Source: Pseudomonas sp. Au-Pse12 (GTDB taxonomy: Bacteria; Pseudomonadota; Gammaproteobacteria; Pseudomonadales; Pseudomonadaceae). From it: a stretch of DNA of 64,000 nucleotides. The stretch is taken from positions 1 to 64,000 of the forward strand of contig NZ_JAJTTH010000002.1 in NCBI RefSeq assembly GCF_021341665.1. The letters run 5' to 3'. Positions 42,926 through 52,354 of this stretch are shown here, piece after piece. Within the stretch, counting starts at the first letter, position 1, and each line of letters begins with the position of its first letter. Position numbers and translations under genes: made by a program. The notes under the pieces are model-generated. The model made no database searches. It saw only the letters and a list, made by a program, of their open reading frames with translations, and was not told where the DNA came from.

Positions 42926-43864
42926 TTATCCGAACAGCCACTTCCACAGAATCACCAGCACCAGCACCGCCAGCACCGGGCGCAGAATGCGGTAGAGCTT
43001 GGGATTGCGGCGCTTCCACTGCTTGACCACGCCACTGAAGCTGTCGCTGAAACGCTTGCTCCAGGCATAAGCCTGGTTGATCCCGCCGACGCGTTCGTCG
43101 TCGAGGTTCTGTGGCGCGGTGGCACGGCCCAGCTGGGCGCTGACCCAGCGGTTGATGCGCGTCATCAACGGGCTGCTCAACGGCCGCTCGATGTCGCAGA
43201 ACAGGATCACCCGAGTGACGTCGGTTTCGTTCTTCACCCAGTGCACATAGGTTTCGTCGAACATCACGTCTTCACCGTCGCGCCAGGCGTATTCCTCGCC
43301 ATCGACGAAAATCCGGCAAGCATCGGAGTTGGGCGTCGACAGGCCTAGGTGATAACGCAGGGAACCGGCAAAGGGATCGCGGTGCGGGTTGAGGTGGCTG
43401 CCACCGGGCAGCAACGCGAACATCGCGCCCTTGACGTTGGGAATCGCGCTCACCAGCTCGACCGTCTTCGGGCACAGAGCGGCGGCCGAGGGCAGTGGCT
43501 TGTCGTACCACTTGAGGTAGAAACGCTTCCAGCCTTTCTTGAAGAACGAGCCGAAGCCGGCATCGTTGTTCTTCTCGGCCGCGCGGATATAGCCCTCATC
43601 AAACAGATGCATGGCCTCTTCGCGGATCACTTCCCAGTTGTCCCGCAGGATGTCCAGTTCAGGGAACTTGCTGCGGTCCAGGTAAGGCTTGGAAGGCACC
43701 CCGGAAAACAGGTACATCAGGGCGTTATAAGGGGCGAACAGCGCCGAATGGTTGACGAACTGGCGCAGTACCGGCAGACGCGCCTTGCCGCGCAGATGCA
43801 CGTAAAGGATGCTGCCGACGAACAGCGACAACACCGCGAACTTGGCGGCAAAGGAAAAGCTCAT
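42926..43864 (-). CDS. lpxO: Lipid A 2-hydroxylase LpxO-type aspartyl/asparaginyl beta-hydroxylase
   Basis: A 312-residue Fe(II)/2-oxoglutarate-dependent dioxygenase that hydroxylates a secondary acyl chain of lipid A. A membrane helix at about 7-23 and another near the C-terminus (ILRPVLAVLVLVILWKW) place it at the inner membrane. The metal triad is His161-x-Asp163 (NPHRDPFAG) and His208 (YVHWVKN), with Arg218 for 2-oxoglutarate (TDVTRVILFCD). ATG at 43864. Pseudomonas often has two LpxO paralogues; which one this is cannot be told here. Confidence 0.92.
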   Translation of the reverse strand: MSFSFAAKFAVLSLFVGSILYVHLRGKARLPVLRQFVNHSALFAPYNALMYLFSGVPSKPYLDRSKFPELDILRDNWEVIREEAMHLFDEGYIRAAEKNNDAGFGSFFKKGWKRFYLKWYDKPLPSAAALCPKTVELVSAIPNVKGAMFALLPGGSHLNPHRDPFAGSLRYHLGLSTPNSDACRIFVDGEEYAWRDGEDVMFDETYVHWVKNETDVTRVILFCDIERPLSSPLMTRINRWVSAQLGRATAPQNLDDERVGGINQAYAWSKRFSDSFSGVVKQWKRRNPKLYRILRPVLAVLVLVILWKWLFG

Positions 43865-44047
43865 GCAACGACTCCTTGGAAATAGGCACCTGTGGAGGGA
43901 GTGTTCACCCGACCTGGCAGCCGGCAATGATAAACACTCCTGGCACCTGGAAAAACCCGCACAACCCAACATTCAGTGTTAACGGCCGTGCAACAAAGGC
44001 GCTTAAGTAGCATAAGCGGCCAGGCCCTTGCCTGATGTGGATCAGCA

Positions 44048-44070
44048 TTCGCCGGCGAGCCAGCGCCTGC
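44048..44070. repeat. Partial REP-like sequence
   Basis: TTCGCCGGCGAGCCAGCGCCTGC, read inversely, resembles the GGCTTGCCGGCGA element at 18594 and 52331, without a clear partner. It lies between cysK's stop and the lpxO start. Confidence 0.35.
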
Positions 44071-44090
44071 CGACGAACACCCGGGGTGCG

Positions 44091-45065
44091 TTACTGCTGG
44101 TTTTCCTGCTCGGTGAACAGGTCGCTGAACAGCATGCTCGACAGGTAGCGCTCGCCGGAGTCCGGCAGGATCACCACGATGGTCTTGCCCTGCATTTCCG
44201 GGGTTTCCGCCAGACGCACCGCCACCGCCATGGCGGCGCCGCAGGAAATCCCGCAGAGAATCCCCTCCTCCTGCATCAACCGCAGGGCCATGGCCTTGGA
44301 TTCTTCATCGGTCACCAGCTCCACCCGGTCGACCATGGCCAGGTCGAGGTTCTTCGGCACGAAACCCGCGCCGATGCCCTGGATCTTGTGGGGGCTGGGC
44401 TTGATCTCTTCACCGGCGAGCTTCTGGCTGATCACCGGCGAAGTCGCCGGCTCCACCGCCACCGACAGGATCGGTTTGCCCTGGGTCTTCTTGATGTAGC
44501 GCGACACGCCGCTGATGGTGCCGCCGGTGCCGACCCCGGCCACCAGCACGTCCACGGCGCCGTCGGTGTCGTTCCAGATTTCCGGACCGGTGGTTTTCTC
44601 GTGGATCGCCGGGTTGGCCGGGTTATCGAACTGCTGCGGCATGAAGTACTTGGACGGATCGCTGGCCAGGATCTCGGCGGCCTTTTCGATCGCCCCCTTC
44701 ATGCCCTTGGCCGGTTCGGTCAACACCAGCTCCGCGCCCAGCGCCTTGAGCACCTTGCGCCGTTCGATGCTCATGGACGCTGGCATGGTCAGCATCAGTT
44801 TGTAGCCACGGGCGGCAGCGACGAAGGCCAGGCCGATCCCGGTGTTGCCCGAGGTCGGCTCGACGATGGTCATGCCCGGCTTGAGCTTGCCGCTGCTTTC
44901 AGCGTCCCAGATCATGTTGGCGCCGATCCGGCACTTCACCGAGTAGCCCGGGTTACGCCCTTCGATCTTGGCCAGGATGGTCACCCCGCGCGGGGCGATG
45001 CGGTTGATCTGCACCAAGGGCGTATTACCGATGGAATGGGCGTTGTCAGCAAAAATTCGGCTCAT
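44091..45065 (-). CDS. cysK: Cysteine synthase A (O-acetylserine sulfhydrylase)
   Basis: A 324-residue PLP enzyme making cysteine from O-acetylserine and sulfide. The PLP lysine is Lys44 ([10 protein letters not shown]), the substrate loop is TSGNT (71-75), and the phosphate-binding loop is [10 protein letters not shown]. All are intact, and the C-terminus [10 protein letters not shown] matches CysK. ATG at 45065 with AAGGAC upstream. It is divergent from the MoxR gene; the 263-bp space between them holds a perfect-armed palindrome (45199-45223), a possible operator for either. Confidence 0.96.
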   Translation of the reverse strand: MSRIFADNAHSIGNTPLVQINRIAPRGVTILAKIEGRNPGYSVKCRIGANMIWDAESSGKLKPGMTIVEPTSGNTGIGLAFVAAARGYKLMLTMPASMSIERRKVLKALGAELVLTEPAKGMKGAIEKAAEILASDPSKYFMPQQFDNPANPAIHEKTTGPEIWNDTDGAVDVLVAGVGTGGTISGVSRYIKKTQGKPILSVAVEPATSPVISQKLAGEEIKPSPHKIQGIGAGFVPKNLDLAMVDRVELVTDEESKAMALRLMQEEGILCGISCGAAMAVAVRLAETPEMQGKTIVVILPDSGERYLSSMLFSDLFTEQENQQ

Positions 45066-45198
45066 GGCTGGGTCCTTATGCAGCAGTGAAGAAGTCCTCA
45101 AGGGTATGCCTGGCGCCCTTGAGCGTCCAGTCGCACCGCTGGGCCTGCAGGCCGCCCACGAGCGGCACCCGCGCAGACTGACCAAGTCACCCCGTGAC

Positions 45199-45223
45199 GC
45201 TCCATTCAGAGACTGAATGGGGC
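45199..45223. promoter_or_regulatory. CCATTCAG dyad between cysK and moxR-like genes
   Basis: CCATTCAG-AGA-CTGAATGG, extended to GC..GC ends with one G.T pair. It lies directly before the rightward promoter at 45231-45260. A further CCATTCA half is at about 45273. It could be a repressor or activator site. Confidence 0.5.
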
Positions 45224-45230
45224 GTCTACG

Positions 45231-45260
45231 TTCACAGTCGACCGGGCAGCGCGTTATAGT
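45231..45260 (+). promoter_or_regulatory. Sigma-70 promoter of the moxR-like operon
   Basis: TTCACA-N18-TATAGT gives good hexamers at acceptable spacing. It lies 68 bp before the ATG. Confidence 0.65.
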
Positions 45261-45328
45261 CGCGCCATCACTCCCCATTCAATCGACCTGCCCCGGGCAG
45301 CTCGCCGTCACCGTTCGAGGAATTGCAG

Positions 45329-46174
45329 ATGAAGTTCGAAGGCACCCGCGCCTACGTCGCCACCGATGACCTGAAGCTGGCAGTCAACGCCGCCATCACC
45401 CTGGAGCGTCCGCTGCTGGTCAAGGGCGAACCCGGCACCGGCAAGACCATGCTCGCCGAGCAACTGGCCGAATCCTTCGGCGCCAAGCTGATCACCTGGC
45501 ACATCAAGTCCACCACCAAGGCCCACCAGGGCCTGTACGAGTACGACGCGGTCAGCCGCCTGCGCGACTCGCAACTGGGCGTGGACAAGGTCCACGACAT
45601 CCGCAACTACCTGAAGAAGGGCAAGCTCTGGGAAGCCTTCGAATCCGAGGAGCGGGTGATCCTGCTGATCGACGAGATCGACAAGGCTGACATCGAGTTC
45701 CCCAACGACCTGCTGCAAGAGCTCGACAAGATGGAGTTCTACGTCTACGAAATCGACGAGACCATCAAGGCCAAGCAGCGGCCGATCATCATCATTACCT
45801 CCAACAACGAGAAGGAACTGCCGGACGCCTTCCTGCGTCGCTGCTTCTTCCATTACATCGCCTTCCCCGACCGCACTACCCTGCAGAAGATCGTCGACGT
45901 GCATTACCCGGACATCAAGAAGGACCTGGTCAGCGAAGCCCTGGACGTGTTCTTCGACGTGCGCAAGGTGCCGGGCCTGAAGAAGAAGCCCTCGACCTCG
46001 GAACTGGTGGACTGGCTCAAGCTGCTGATGGCCGACAACATCGGCGAAGCAGTGCTGCGCGAGCGCGATCCGACCAAGGCCATCCCGCCGCTGGCCGGTG
46101 CCCTGGTGAAGAACGAGCAGGATGTACAGCTGCTTGAGCGCCTGGCCTTCATGAGCCGTCGCGGTAGTCGTTAA
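45329..46174 (+). CDS. MoxR-family AAA+ ATPase
   Basis: A 281-residue AAA+ ATPase of the MoxR class. Walker A GEPGTGKT (33-40), Walker B LLIDEID (112-118) and sensor-1 IIITSNNEKELPDAFLRR (sensor and arginine finger region) are intact. MoxR proteins work with a VWA-domain partner to insert cofactors or refold protein complexes. ATG at 45329 with GAGGAA upstream, 12 bp before the VWA gene. The protein clients are unknown. Confidence 0.92.
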   Translation: MKFEGTRAYVATDDLKLAVNAAITLERPLLVKGEPGTGKTMLAEQLAESFGAKLITWHIKSTTKAHQGLYEYDAVSRLRDSQLGVDKVHDIRNYLKKGKLWEAFESEERVILLIDEIDKADIEFPNDLLQELDKMEFYVYEIDETIKAKQRPIIIITSNNEKELPDAFLRRCFFHYIAFPDRTTLQKIVDVHYPDIKKDLVSEALDVFFDVRKVPGLKKKPSTSELVDWLKLLMADNIGEAVLRERDPTKAIPPLAGALVKNEQDVQLLERLAFMSRRGSR

Positions 46175-46186
46175 GAGGCTGATGCC

Positions 46187-47365
46187 ATGCTGCTCAACCT
46201 GTTCAATGAAATGCGCGCCGCCAAGGTGCCGGTGTCGGTGCGCGAACTGCTGGACCTGATCAACGCGCTCAAGCAACGCGTGACCTTCGCCGACATGGAC
46301 GAGTTCTACTACCTCGCCCGGGCGATCCTGGTGAAGGACGAACGGCATTTCGACAAGTTCGACCGGGCTTTCGGCGCCTACTTCAACGGCCTGGAAAAAC
46401 TCGACGACCACTTGCAGGCGCTGATCCCCGAGGATTGGCTGCGCAAGGAGTTCGAGCGCTCGCTGACGGATGAGGAGCGAGCGCAGATCCAGTCCCTGGG
46501 CGGCCTCGACAAGCTCATCGAAGAGTTCAAGAAACGCCTGGAAGAACAGAAGGAACGCCACGCCGGCGGCAACAAGTGGATCGGCACCGGCGGCACCAGC
46601 CCGTTCGGCTCCGGCGGCTTCAACCCGGAAGGCATCCGTGTCGGCGACGCCGGCAAGCGCCAGGGCAAGGCGGTGAAAGTCTGGGACCAGCGCGAGTACA
46701 AGAACCTCGACGACTCGGTGGAACTGGGCACCCGCAACATCAAGGTGGCGCTGCGCCGCCTGCGCAAGTTCGCCCGCCAGGGCGCCGCGGACGAGCTGGA
46801 CATCGACGGCACCATCGACCACACCGCTCGCGACGCCGGGCTGCTGAACATCCAGATGCGCCCGGAACGGCGCAACAACATCAAGCTGTTGTTGCTGTTC
46901 GATATCGGCGGCTCCATGGATGCCCACGTGAAGATCTGCGAGGAACTGTTCTCGGCCTGCAAGACCGAGTTCAAGCACCTGGAGTACTACTACTTCCACA
47001 ACTTCATCTATGAGTCGGTGTGGAAGAACAACCTGCGCCGCGGCTCGGAACGCACCTCGACCCAGGACCTGTTGCACAAGTACGGCGCCGACTACAAGGT
47101 GATCTTCGTCGGTGATGCCGCCATGGCGCCTTATGAAATCACCCAGGCCGGCGGCAGTGTCGAACACTGGAACGAGGAAGCCGGTTATGTGTGGATGCAG
47201 CGCTTCATGGAGAAGTACAAGAAGCTCATCTGGATCAACCCCTACCCGAAGGACACCTGGGGCTACACCGCCTCGACCAACATCGTTCGCGAGTTGATCG
47301 AGGACCAGATGTACCCGCTGACCCTGCGCGGCCTGGAAGAAGGCATGCGTTTCCTGTCCAAGTAA
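46187..47365 (+). CDS. VWA domain protein (CoxE-like), MoxR partner
   Basis: A 392-residue soluble protein. The N-terminal half, with the acidic/basic helix 90-125, is followed by a VWA domain from about 230. The metal site reads LLFDIGGSMD: Asp239, Gly241 and Ser243, so the first Ser of the usual DxSxS motif is Gly. The rest (ADYKVIFVGDAAMAPYEITQAGG; NPYPKDTWGYTASTNIVRELI) fits the CoxE/COG3552 type. It follows the MoxR gene by 12 bp. The pair probably acts as a chaperone-like complex on an unknown target. Confidence 0.9.
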   Translation: MLLNLFNEMRAAKVPVSVRELLDLINALKQRVTFADMDEFYYLARAILVKDERHFDKFDRAFGAYFNGLEKLDDHLQALIPEDWLRKEFERSLTDEERAQIQSLGGLDKLIEEFKKRLEEQKERHAGGNKWIGTGGTSPFGSGGFNPEGIRVGDAGKRQGKAVKVWDQREYKNLDDSVELGTRNIKVALRRLRKFARQGAADELDIDGTIDHTARDAGLLNIQMRPERRNNIKLLLLFDIGGSMDAHVKICEELFSACKTEFKHLEYYYFHNFIYESVWKNNLRRGSERTSTQDLLHKYGADYKVIFVGDAAMAPYEITQAGGSVEHWNEEAGYVWMQRFMEKYKKLIWINPYPKDTWGYTASTNIVRELIEDQMYPLTLRGLEEGMRFLSK

Positions 47366-47370
47366 GCGCC

Positions 47371-47490
47371 GCAGGGCCGTCAAGCAAGGCCCTGCGGGCC
47401 TTTTCGCGGCCTCGCCATGGCTCGACAGCGGCTACAGAGCCCCCTGTAGCCGCTGCCGCAGGCGGCGAACGGTCGCGAAGCGGCCGCCTT
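47371..47490. repeat. Composite intergenic repeat
   Basis: Contains the hairpin unit shared with 27532-27570 and 3100-3137 plus TGTAGCCGCTGCCGCAGG at about 47446-47463. It lies between the convergent VWA and pxpC genes. Confidence 0.7.
47386..47404 (+). terminator. Rho-independent terminator after the VWA gene
   Basis: AAGGCCC-TGC-GGGCCTT followed by TT, 21 bp past the stop codon. The stem and flanks are those of the repeat unit also found at 27541-27559. Confidence 0.7.
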
Positions 47491-47496
47491 CAGCCA

Positions 47497-48414
47497 CTAC
47501 CCAAACCTGCGCAGGAACGCCACCTGCTGCCGATGCGCCGTTTCCTGCACCACCGGCGTCAATCGCACCTCGCTGCCCGGCAAGCACTGCGCCAGCCGCG
47601 CCAGGGATAACGGCGTCAACGCCCCCAAGCGCGGATAGCCGCCAATGGTCTGCCGGTCATTGAGCAGGACAATCGGCTGACCGTCCGGCGGCACCTGGAT
47701 CGCCCCCAGGGGAATGCCCTCGGAAATCATCGGCGGGCCCTGATACTGCAATGACGGCCCAAGCAAACGCGCCCCCATGCGATCGGCCCGGCTGTCCAGG
47801 GTCCAACGGCTGTTGAAGGCATCGAACAAGCTCAAACCGCTGAACCGACCGATCTGCGCGCCGAGGATCACCTCCAGCGGTGCAGCGGAGTGCCAATCCG
47901 GCAACTGCGCAGCCGACAGACTCTTGAGCGCCCCGCCGATTCCCGAATAGCTCAGCACCCCGCCCTCGCTCAGCGCCCGGCCATAGCCGTCGAGCCCGCC
48001 AAGGGCCTCGCGCTGCACACTGGCGCAACTGCCCAGGACCCTGGGCGCGTCGAAACCACCCGGCGCCGCCAGGTAGGCCCGGGCGCCAAAGAAGGGTTGG
48101 GTAAAGCGCAGTTGCTGGCCCTTTTGCAGGATGAAACTGCGCCCCGGGGTCAGCGGACGCTCATCCACATAGGCCCCCAGGTCGGCGCCGGCCAGGGACA
48201 GCAGGCAATAGTCCTCGGCCACGAGGGTGAAGCCGCCCAGGGTGATTTCCACCACAGGCGCATCCAGGGCATTGCCCAGCAGCCAGTTGGCCCAGGACAT
48301 CGACACCCAGTCCAGCGCGCCGCCCTGGGTCACCCCCAAATGGCGCACGCCAAAACGTCCGGCATCCTGCAACAGGCACAGCGGGGTGCTGGCCTCGATC
48401 ATCAAGCGGCTCAT
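47497..48414 (-). CDS. pxpC: 5-oxoprolinase subunit C (PxpC, biotin-dependent carboxyltransferase fold)
   Basis: A 305-residue subunit of the ATP-dependent PxpABC 5-oxoprolinase, which opens pyroglutamate to glutamate. The KipA/carboxyltransferase C type is visible in TPLCLLQDAGRFGVRHLGVTQGGALDWVSMSWANWLLGN, FFGARAYLAAPGGFDAPRVLGS and IPLGAIQVPPDGQPIVLLNDRQTIGGYPRLG. It overlaps pxpB by four bases (ATGA) and is the last gene of the MFS-pxpA-pxpB-pxpC operon. Confidence 0.93.
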   Translation of the reverse strand: MSRLMIEASTPLCLLQDAGRFGVRHLGVTQGGALDWVSMSWANWLLGNALDAPVVEITLGGFTLVAEDYCLLSLAGADLGAYVDERPLTPGRSFILQKGQQLRFTQPFFGARAYLAAPGGFDAPRVLGSCASVQREALGGLDGYGRALSEGGVLSYSGIGGALKSLSAAQLPDWHSAAPLEVILGAQIGRFSGLSLFDAFNSRWTLDSRADRMGARLLGPSLQYQGPPMISEGIPLGAIQVPPDGQPIVLLNDRQTIGGYPRLGALTPLSLARLAQCLPGSEVRLTPVVQETAHRQQVAFLRRFG

Positions 48415-49115
48415 GCCGGCACCTCCAGTGGCGTGTCATCGCCCCCCAGGCGCAGGAACTCGGCCCGATCCACCGCAGCAAAACGCACCCGATCCCCCGG
48501 CTGCATCAGGCTGTAGCCGTCGCGCTCGCGGTCGAACAGCCGGCTCGGGGTGCGCCCGATCAGGTTCCAGCCACCCGGTGATACCACCGGGTAGGCCGCG
48601 GTCTGGCGTTCGGCGATCCCCACGCTGCCCGCCGCCACCCGCTTGCGCGGGGTGTTCAGCCGCGGCGTCGCCAGGGCCTCTTCCACCAGCCCCATGAAGG
48701 CGAATCCGGGCGCGAAGCCCAGGGCAAACACTTGATATTCACGCTGGCTGTGACGCTGGATCACCTCGGCCACCGACAGCCCACTGCGACGGGACAACAG
48801 CGCAAGCTCCGGCCCGACACTGAGGTCGTACCACACCGGCAGCACATGCTCGCGCCCGGCCCGGGTGGTCCCGGGCGTCAGATCGGTCAAGGCGACCTCG
48901 ATCCGCTGCCGGGCCTCGGACGGGCTCAGGGCCAGCAGGTCGTAATGCACCATCAGCGTGGTATAGGACGGCACCAGATCGACCAGAGACTCGCCAAAGG
49001 CCCGCCGCAGCCCTTCGGCGGCGGCCAGCATCCAGGGCATGTTGTCCTCGGCGATCACCTCGAACAACCGCACCATCAGGCAGTCGATGGCGACTACTTC
49101 AACCTGTGGCTTCAT
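48411..49115 (-). CDS. pxpB: 5-oxoprolinase subunit B (PxpB)
   Basis: A 234-residue KipI-type allophanate-hydrolase-subunit-1 protein, the ATP-binding partner of Pxp[62 protein letters not shown] is the family hallmark. ATG at 49115 overlaps pxpA's last bases by four; stop overlaps pxpC by four. The tight triple overlap shows one translated unit. Confidence 0.94.
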   Translation of the reverse strand: MKPQVEVVAIDCLMVRLFEVIAEDNMPWMLAAAEGLRRAFGESLVDLVPSYTTLMVHYDLLALSPSEARQRIEVALTDLTPGTTRAGREHVLPVWYDLSVGPELALLSRRSGLSVAEVIQRHSQREYQVFALGFAPGFAFMGLVEEALATPRLNTPRKRVAAGSVGIAERQTAAYPVVSPGGWNLIGRTPSRLFDRERDGYSLMQPGDRVRFAAVDRAEFLRLGGDDTPLEVPA

Positions 49116-49864
49116 AGGCCGGACTGCTGGTTCAAGGCCTCGCGAATACGCTGCACGGCGGCCACCGAGCTGGCGTTGTCGCCATGCACGCACAGGGTGT
49201 TGGCCTGCAGCAGCAAGGCGCTGCCATCACTGGCGGTCAGCGGTTCGCCCCGGGCAATGGTCAGGGCCTGCTGGAGGATGGTTGCCGCGTCATGGTGCAC
49301 CGCCCCCGGCAACTGGCGCGACACTAGATGCCCGGCATTGTCATAGGCTCGGTCGGCAAAGGCTTCGAACCACAGGGTCACGCCGTATTCATCGCCCAAG
49401 GCCTGGGCCGCGCTGTTGTCACGGGTGGCCATGAGCATCAATGGCAATTGCGGATCGTAAGCCGCCACCGCCTGGATCACTGCGCGCAGTTGCGCAGGCT
49501 TGGCCATCATGTCGTTGTACATCGCGCCATGGGGTTTGACGTAGCTGACCCGCGTCCCCTGAGCCCGGCAGATGCCGTCCAGGGCGCCGACCTGGTAGTG
49601 CAGCAGGTCCTGGATTTCCTCGGGCGAGTAGCTCATGGAACGACGGCCAAAACCGGCCAGATCCTGATAGGCCGGGTGCGCACCGATGCGCACGCCATTG
49701 GCCAGGGCCAGGGCCACGGTCTTGCGCATGATGCCCGGGTCGCCGGCATGAAAGCCGCAGGCGATATTGGCGCAGTCGATAAAGGGCATGACTTCGGCAT
49801 CCAGGCCCAGGGTCCAGTTGCCAAAGCTTTCGCCGATGTCGCAATTCAATAACAGGCGGCTCAT
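49112..49864 (-). CDS. pxpA: 5-oxoprolinase subunit A (PxpA, LamB/YcsF)
   Basis: A 250-residue LamB/YcsF protein, the catalytic subunit for 5-oxoproline ring opening together with PxpB and Pxp[13 protein letters not shown] (7-18), [23 protein letters not shown] and [19 protein letters not shown] are signature stretches with the conserved Asp and His residues. ATG at 49864. It lies 71 bp after the MFS gene on the same strand. Confidence 0.95.
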   Translation of the reverse strand: MSRLLLNCDIGESFGNWTLGLDAEVMPFIDCANIACGFHAGDPGIMRKTVALALANGVRIGAHPAYQDLAGFGRRSMSYSPEEIQDLLHYQVGALDGICRAQGTRVSYVKPHGAMYNDMMAKPAQLRAVIQAVAAYDPQLPLMLMATRDNSAAQALGDEYGVTLWFEAFADRAYDNAGHLVSRQLPGAVHHDAATILQQALTIARGEPLTASDGSALLLQANTLCVHGDNASSVAAVQRIREALNQQSGL

Positions 49865-49935
49865 GGTCGGTCTTCCTGTGTTTTTTATAAGGGTCAGCTG
49901 CAGGACAGTGCTGGCAATGCCCGGCAGATTATCAG

Positions 49936-51219
49936 TTAGCGCGCCTCAAGTTCCTTGCCGCGGGTTTCCGGCAGGCTCAGGGCCGCCAGCACCACCACGC
50001 CGTAGGACACCGCGGCGAACGTGCCAATGGCCACGCTCAGGGGCACGTGCTGGCTGAGCAGGCCGATCAGCAGCGGAAACAGTGCCGCCAGTGCCCGGCC
50101 GCTGTTGTAGCAGAAACCCTGGCCGGAGCCGCGGATGCGGGTGGGAAACAGCTCGGTGAGAAAAGCCCCCATGCCGCTGAAGATCCCCGAGGCAAAGAAG
50201 CCCAGGGGAAAGCCCAGCCAGAGCATTACCGCGTTGCTCACCGGCATCTGCGTGTAAAGCAGCACGATGGTGAAAGACCCCGCGGCGAACAGCACGAAGT
50301 TCTTCTTGCGCCCGAGAATGTCGGTCAAGTAGGCGCTGACCACGTAACCCACATAGGAGCCGACGATCACCATGGCCAGGTAGCCGCCGGTGCTCAGCAC
50401 ACTGAGGCCGCGCTCGGTCTTGAGAAAGGTCGGCAGCCAGAAGGTGATGGCGTAGTAGCCGCCCTGGGCACCCGCCGCCAGCAAGGACGCGCGCAAGGTG
50501 GTGCTGAGGATCCCCGGGGCGAAAATCTCGTAGAACCGCGCCGGGTTGCTGGGTTTTTCACGGGCGCGGGTTTCCCGGTAGACCTCGGGGTCCTTGACCA
50601 GGCGGCGGACGAAGATCACGAAGATCGCCGGCAGGATGCCCAGCAGAAACAGGCCCCGCCAGGCATCTTCCGCTGGCAGCAGGGAGAACAGCAGCGCATA
50701 GAGGATCGCCGTCATGCCCCAGCCCAGGGCCCACCCCGATTGCACCATGCCCACTGCCTTGCCGCGGTTCTTGGCGCTGATCACCTCGCCGATCAGCACC
50801 GCCCCGGCGGTCCATTCGCCACCGAAACCGAAGCCCATCAGGGTCCGGGCGATCAGCAACTGTTCGTAGTTCTGGGCCAGGCCACAGAGAAAGGTGAAAA
50901 ACGCGAACCACAGCACAGTGAGTTGCAACGTCCGCACCCGACCGATGCGGTCGGAGAGAATCCCGGCGATCCAGCCCCCCAGGGCCGAAGCGAGCAAGGT
51001 GCTGGTGTGGATCAGCCCAGCTTCGGCGGAGGTGATGCCCCACAGCGCGATCAGGGTCGGGATGACGAAGCTGAGCATCTGGGTGTCCATGCCATCCAGG
51101 CCGTAACCGAGCTTGCAGCTCCAGAATGTCCGGCGCTCCTGCTGGTTGATATCGCGATACCAGTCAAACGGGCCAGCGCGGCGCGGGGCCTTGGCGGCCA
51201 GTGTTTCGGGCGCACTCAT
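49936..51219 (-). CDS. MFS transporter (sugar/organic-acid type), likely 5-oxoproline or related acid importer
   Basis: A 427-residue, 12-helix transporter of the metabolite:H+ / sialate:H+ group. [27 protein letters not shown] and [31 protein letters not shown] are its motif-A neighbourhood, and [21 protein letters not shown] follows. First gene of the operon with pxpABC, so it should import their substrate or a precursor. ATG at 51219 with GGAG. Divergent from the LysR gene, 138 bp between starts. Confidence 0.9.
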   Translation of the reverse strand: MSAPETLAAKAPRRAGPFDWYRDINQQERRTFWSCKLGYGLDGMDTQMLSFVIPTLIALWGITSAEAGLIHTSTLLASALGGWIAGILSDRIGRVRTLQLTVLWFAFFTFLCGLAQNYEQLLIARTLMGFGFGGEWTAGAVLIGEVISAKNRGKAVGMVQSGWALGWGMTAILYALLFSLLPAEDAWRGLFLLGILPAIFVIFVRRLVKDPEVYRETRAREKPSNPARFYEIFAPGILSTTLRASLLAAGAQGGYYAITFWLPTFLKTERGLSVLSTGGYLAMVIVGSYVGYVVSAYLTDILGRKKNFVLFAAGSFTIVLLYTQMPVSNAVMLWLGFPLGFFASGIFSGMGAFLTELFPTRIRGSGQGFCYNSGRALAALFPLLIGLLSQHVPLSVAIGTFAAVSYGVVVLAALSLPETRGKELEAR

Positions 51220-51357
51220 GGCGATCTCCAGGGTAGTTTTTTTGCTGTTGTTTTGAGCCCCGACGACACCTATCGTGGGTTGGGCCATTCTTCGGTTCAG
51301 GCACAACCTGCGTCCAACTAATAAAAACCGCTCCAAGGCATAAGAAAAGTTGATCCC

Positions 51358-52278
51358 ATGAATCTCAAGTTTCTCGAAACCTTCGTCTGGGTGGCGCGGC
51401 TGAAGAGCTTCAGCCTCACCGCGGAAAAACTCTTCACCACCCAGGCGGCGATCTCCAGCCGCATCGCGGTGCTGGAAGGCGAGCTGGGGGTCAAGCTGTT
51501 CCTGCGCGATTCCCGCGGCGTCAGCCTGACCCCGGAAGGGCTCAAGGTGCTGGAACACGCCGAGCAGATGCTCGATACCCTGCACGTGCTGAAACAGTCC
51601 ATCGAGGCACCGTCGAGCAAGGTCGGGCGGATTCGCATCGGGGTCATGGACACGGTGATCCACACCTGGCTCAGCCCCCTGGTGGCGGAAATGATGGATC
51701 ACTACCCACAGGTGGAAATCGAACTGGTGGCCGACACCTCGCTAAACCTGTGCGAGCAATTGCACAAGGGCTTTCTCGACCTGGTGCTGCAAACCGACCT
51801 GCTACGCCAGGAAAGCATCCGCAGCCTGGAACTGGCCAGCTATCCGATGGGCTGGATCGCCGCCAGCAACTCGATCTACAACCGCGACTACGCCAGTGTC
51901 GCCGAACTGGCCCGGGAGCGGATCGTCACCTACTCGAAGAACTCCCTGCCCCACCAGCAGGTGTTGAGCCTGATGCAGGCCAACGGTGTGCTCGCGCCGC
52001 GGCTCAACTGCGTCAACTCGGTTTCGGCCATCACCCGCCTGCTGCGCGACGGCTTCGGGATCGGCGCTCTGCCGCCGGTGCTGGTGCGCGAGGAACTGGC
52101 CCGGGGCGAACTGACCCTGCTGGCCATCGAGCAGCGCCCGCCCAACCTGCAGGTGGTGGTGTCATGGCGGGTTGGGGTGGAGCTGGTGGAGGACGTTGTG
52201 CAGTTGTGCCAACGCGTGGTGCAGCGCTATGGGCAAAAGCTCGGCGAGGATTACATCGTCCTGATCGACCCGCTGTAA
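51358..52278 (+). CDS. LysR-family regulator of the 5-oxoprolinase operon (probable)
   Basis: A 306-residue LysR regulator with the HTH in MNLKFLETFVWVARLKSFSLTAEKLFTTQAAISSRIAVLEGELGVKLF. Its gene is divergent from the MFS-pxpABC operon, the usual sign that it controls it. The shared intergenic region holds A/T-rich stretches around 51235-51250 and 51320 but I cannot fix its box. Effector perhaps 5-oxoproline; inferred. Confidence 0.88.
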   Translation: MNLKFLETFVWVARLKSFSLTAEKLFTTQAAISSRIAVLEGELGVKLFLRDSRGVSLTPEGLKVLEHAEQMLDTLHVLKQSIEAPSSKVGRIRIGVMDTVIHTWLSPLVAEMMDHYPQVEIELVADTSLNLCEQLHKGFLDLVLQTDLLRQESIRSLELASYPMGWIAASNSIYNRDYASVAELARERIVTYSKNSLPHQQVLSLMQANGVLAPRLNCVNSVSAITRLLRDGFGIGALPPVLVREELARGELTLLAIEQRPPNLQVVVSWRVGVELVEDVVQLCQRVVQRYGQKLGEDYIVLIDPL

Positions 52279-52296
52279 CCACCGCCCCCGCCCCAC

Positions 52297-52352
52297 GCAG
52301 GAACTGGCTGCCAACGAAGGCAGCCTGCGCCGGCGAGCCGGCTCCTGCAGGG
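52297..52352. repeat. REPIN-like element between convergent genes
   Basis: GCAGGA (52297) pairs with TCCTGC (52344); inside lie GGCTGCC-AACGAA-GGCAGCC (52306-52325) and GCCGGCGAGCCGGC (about 52331-52344). It resembles the element at 18593-18674 and probably also ends transcription of both flanking genes. Confidence 0.6.
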
Positions 52353-52354
52353 CG

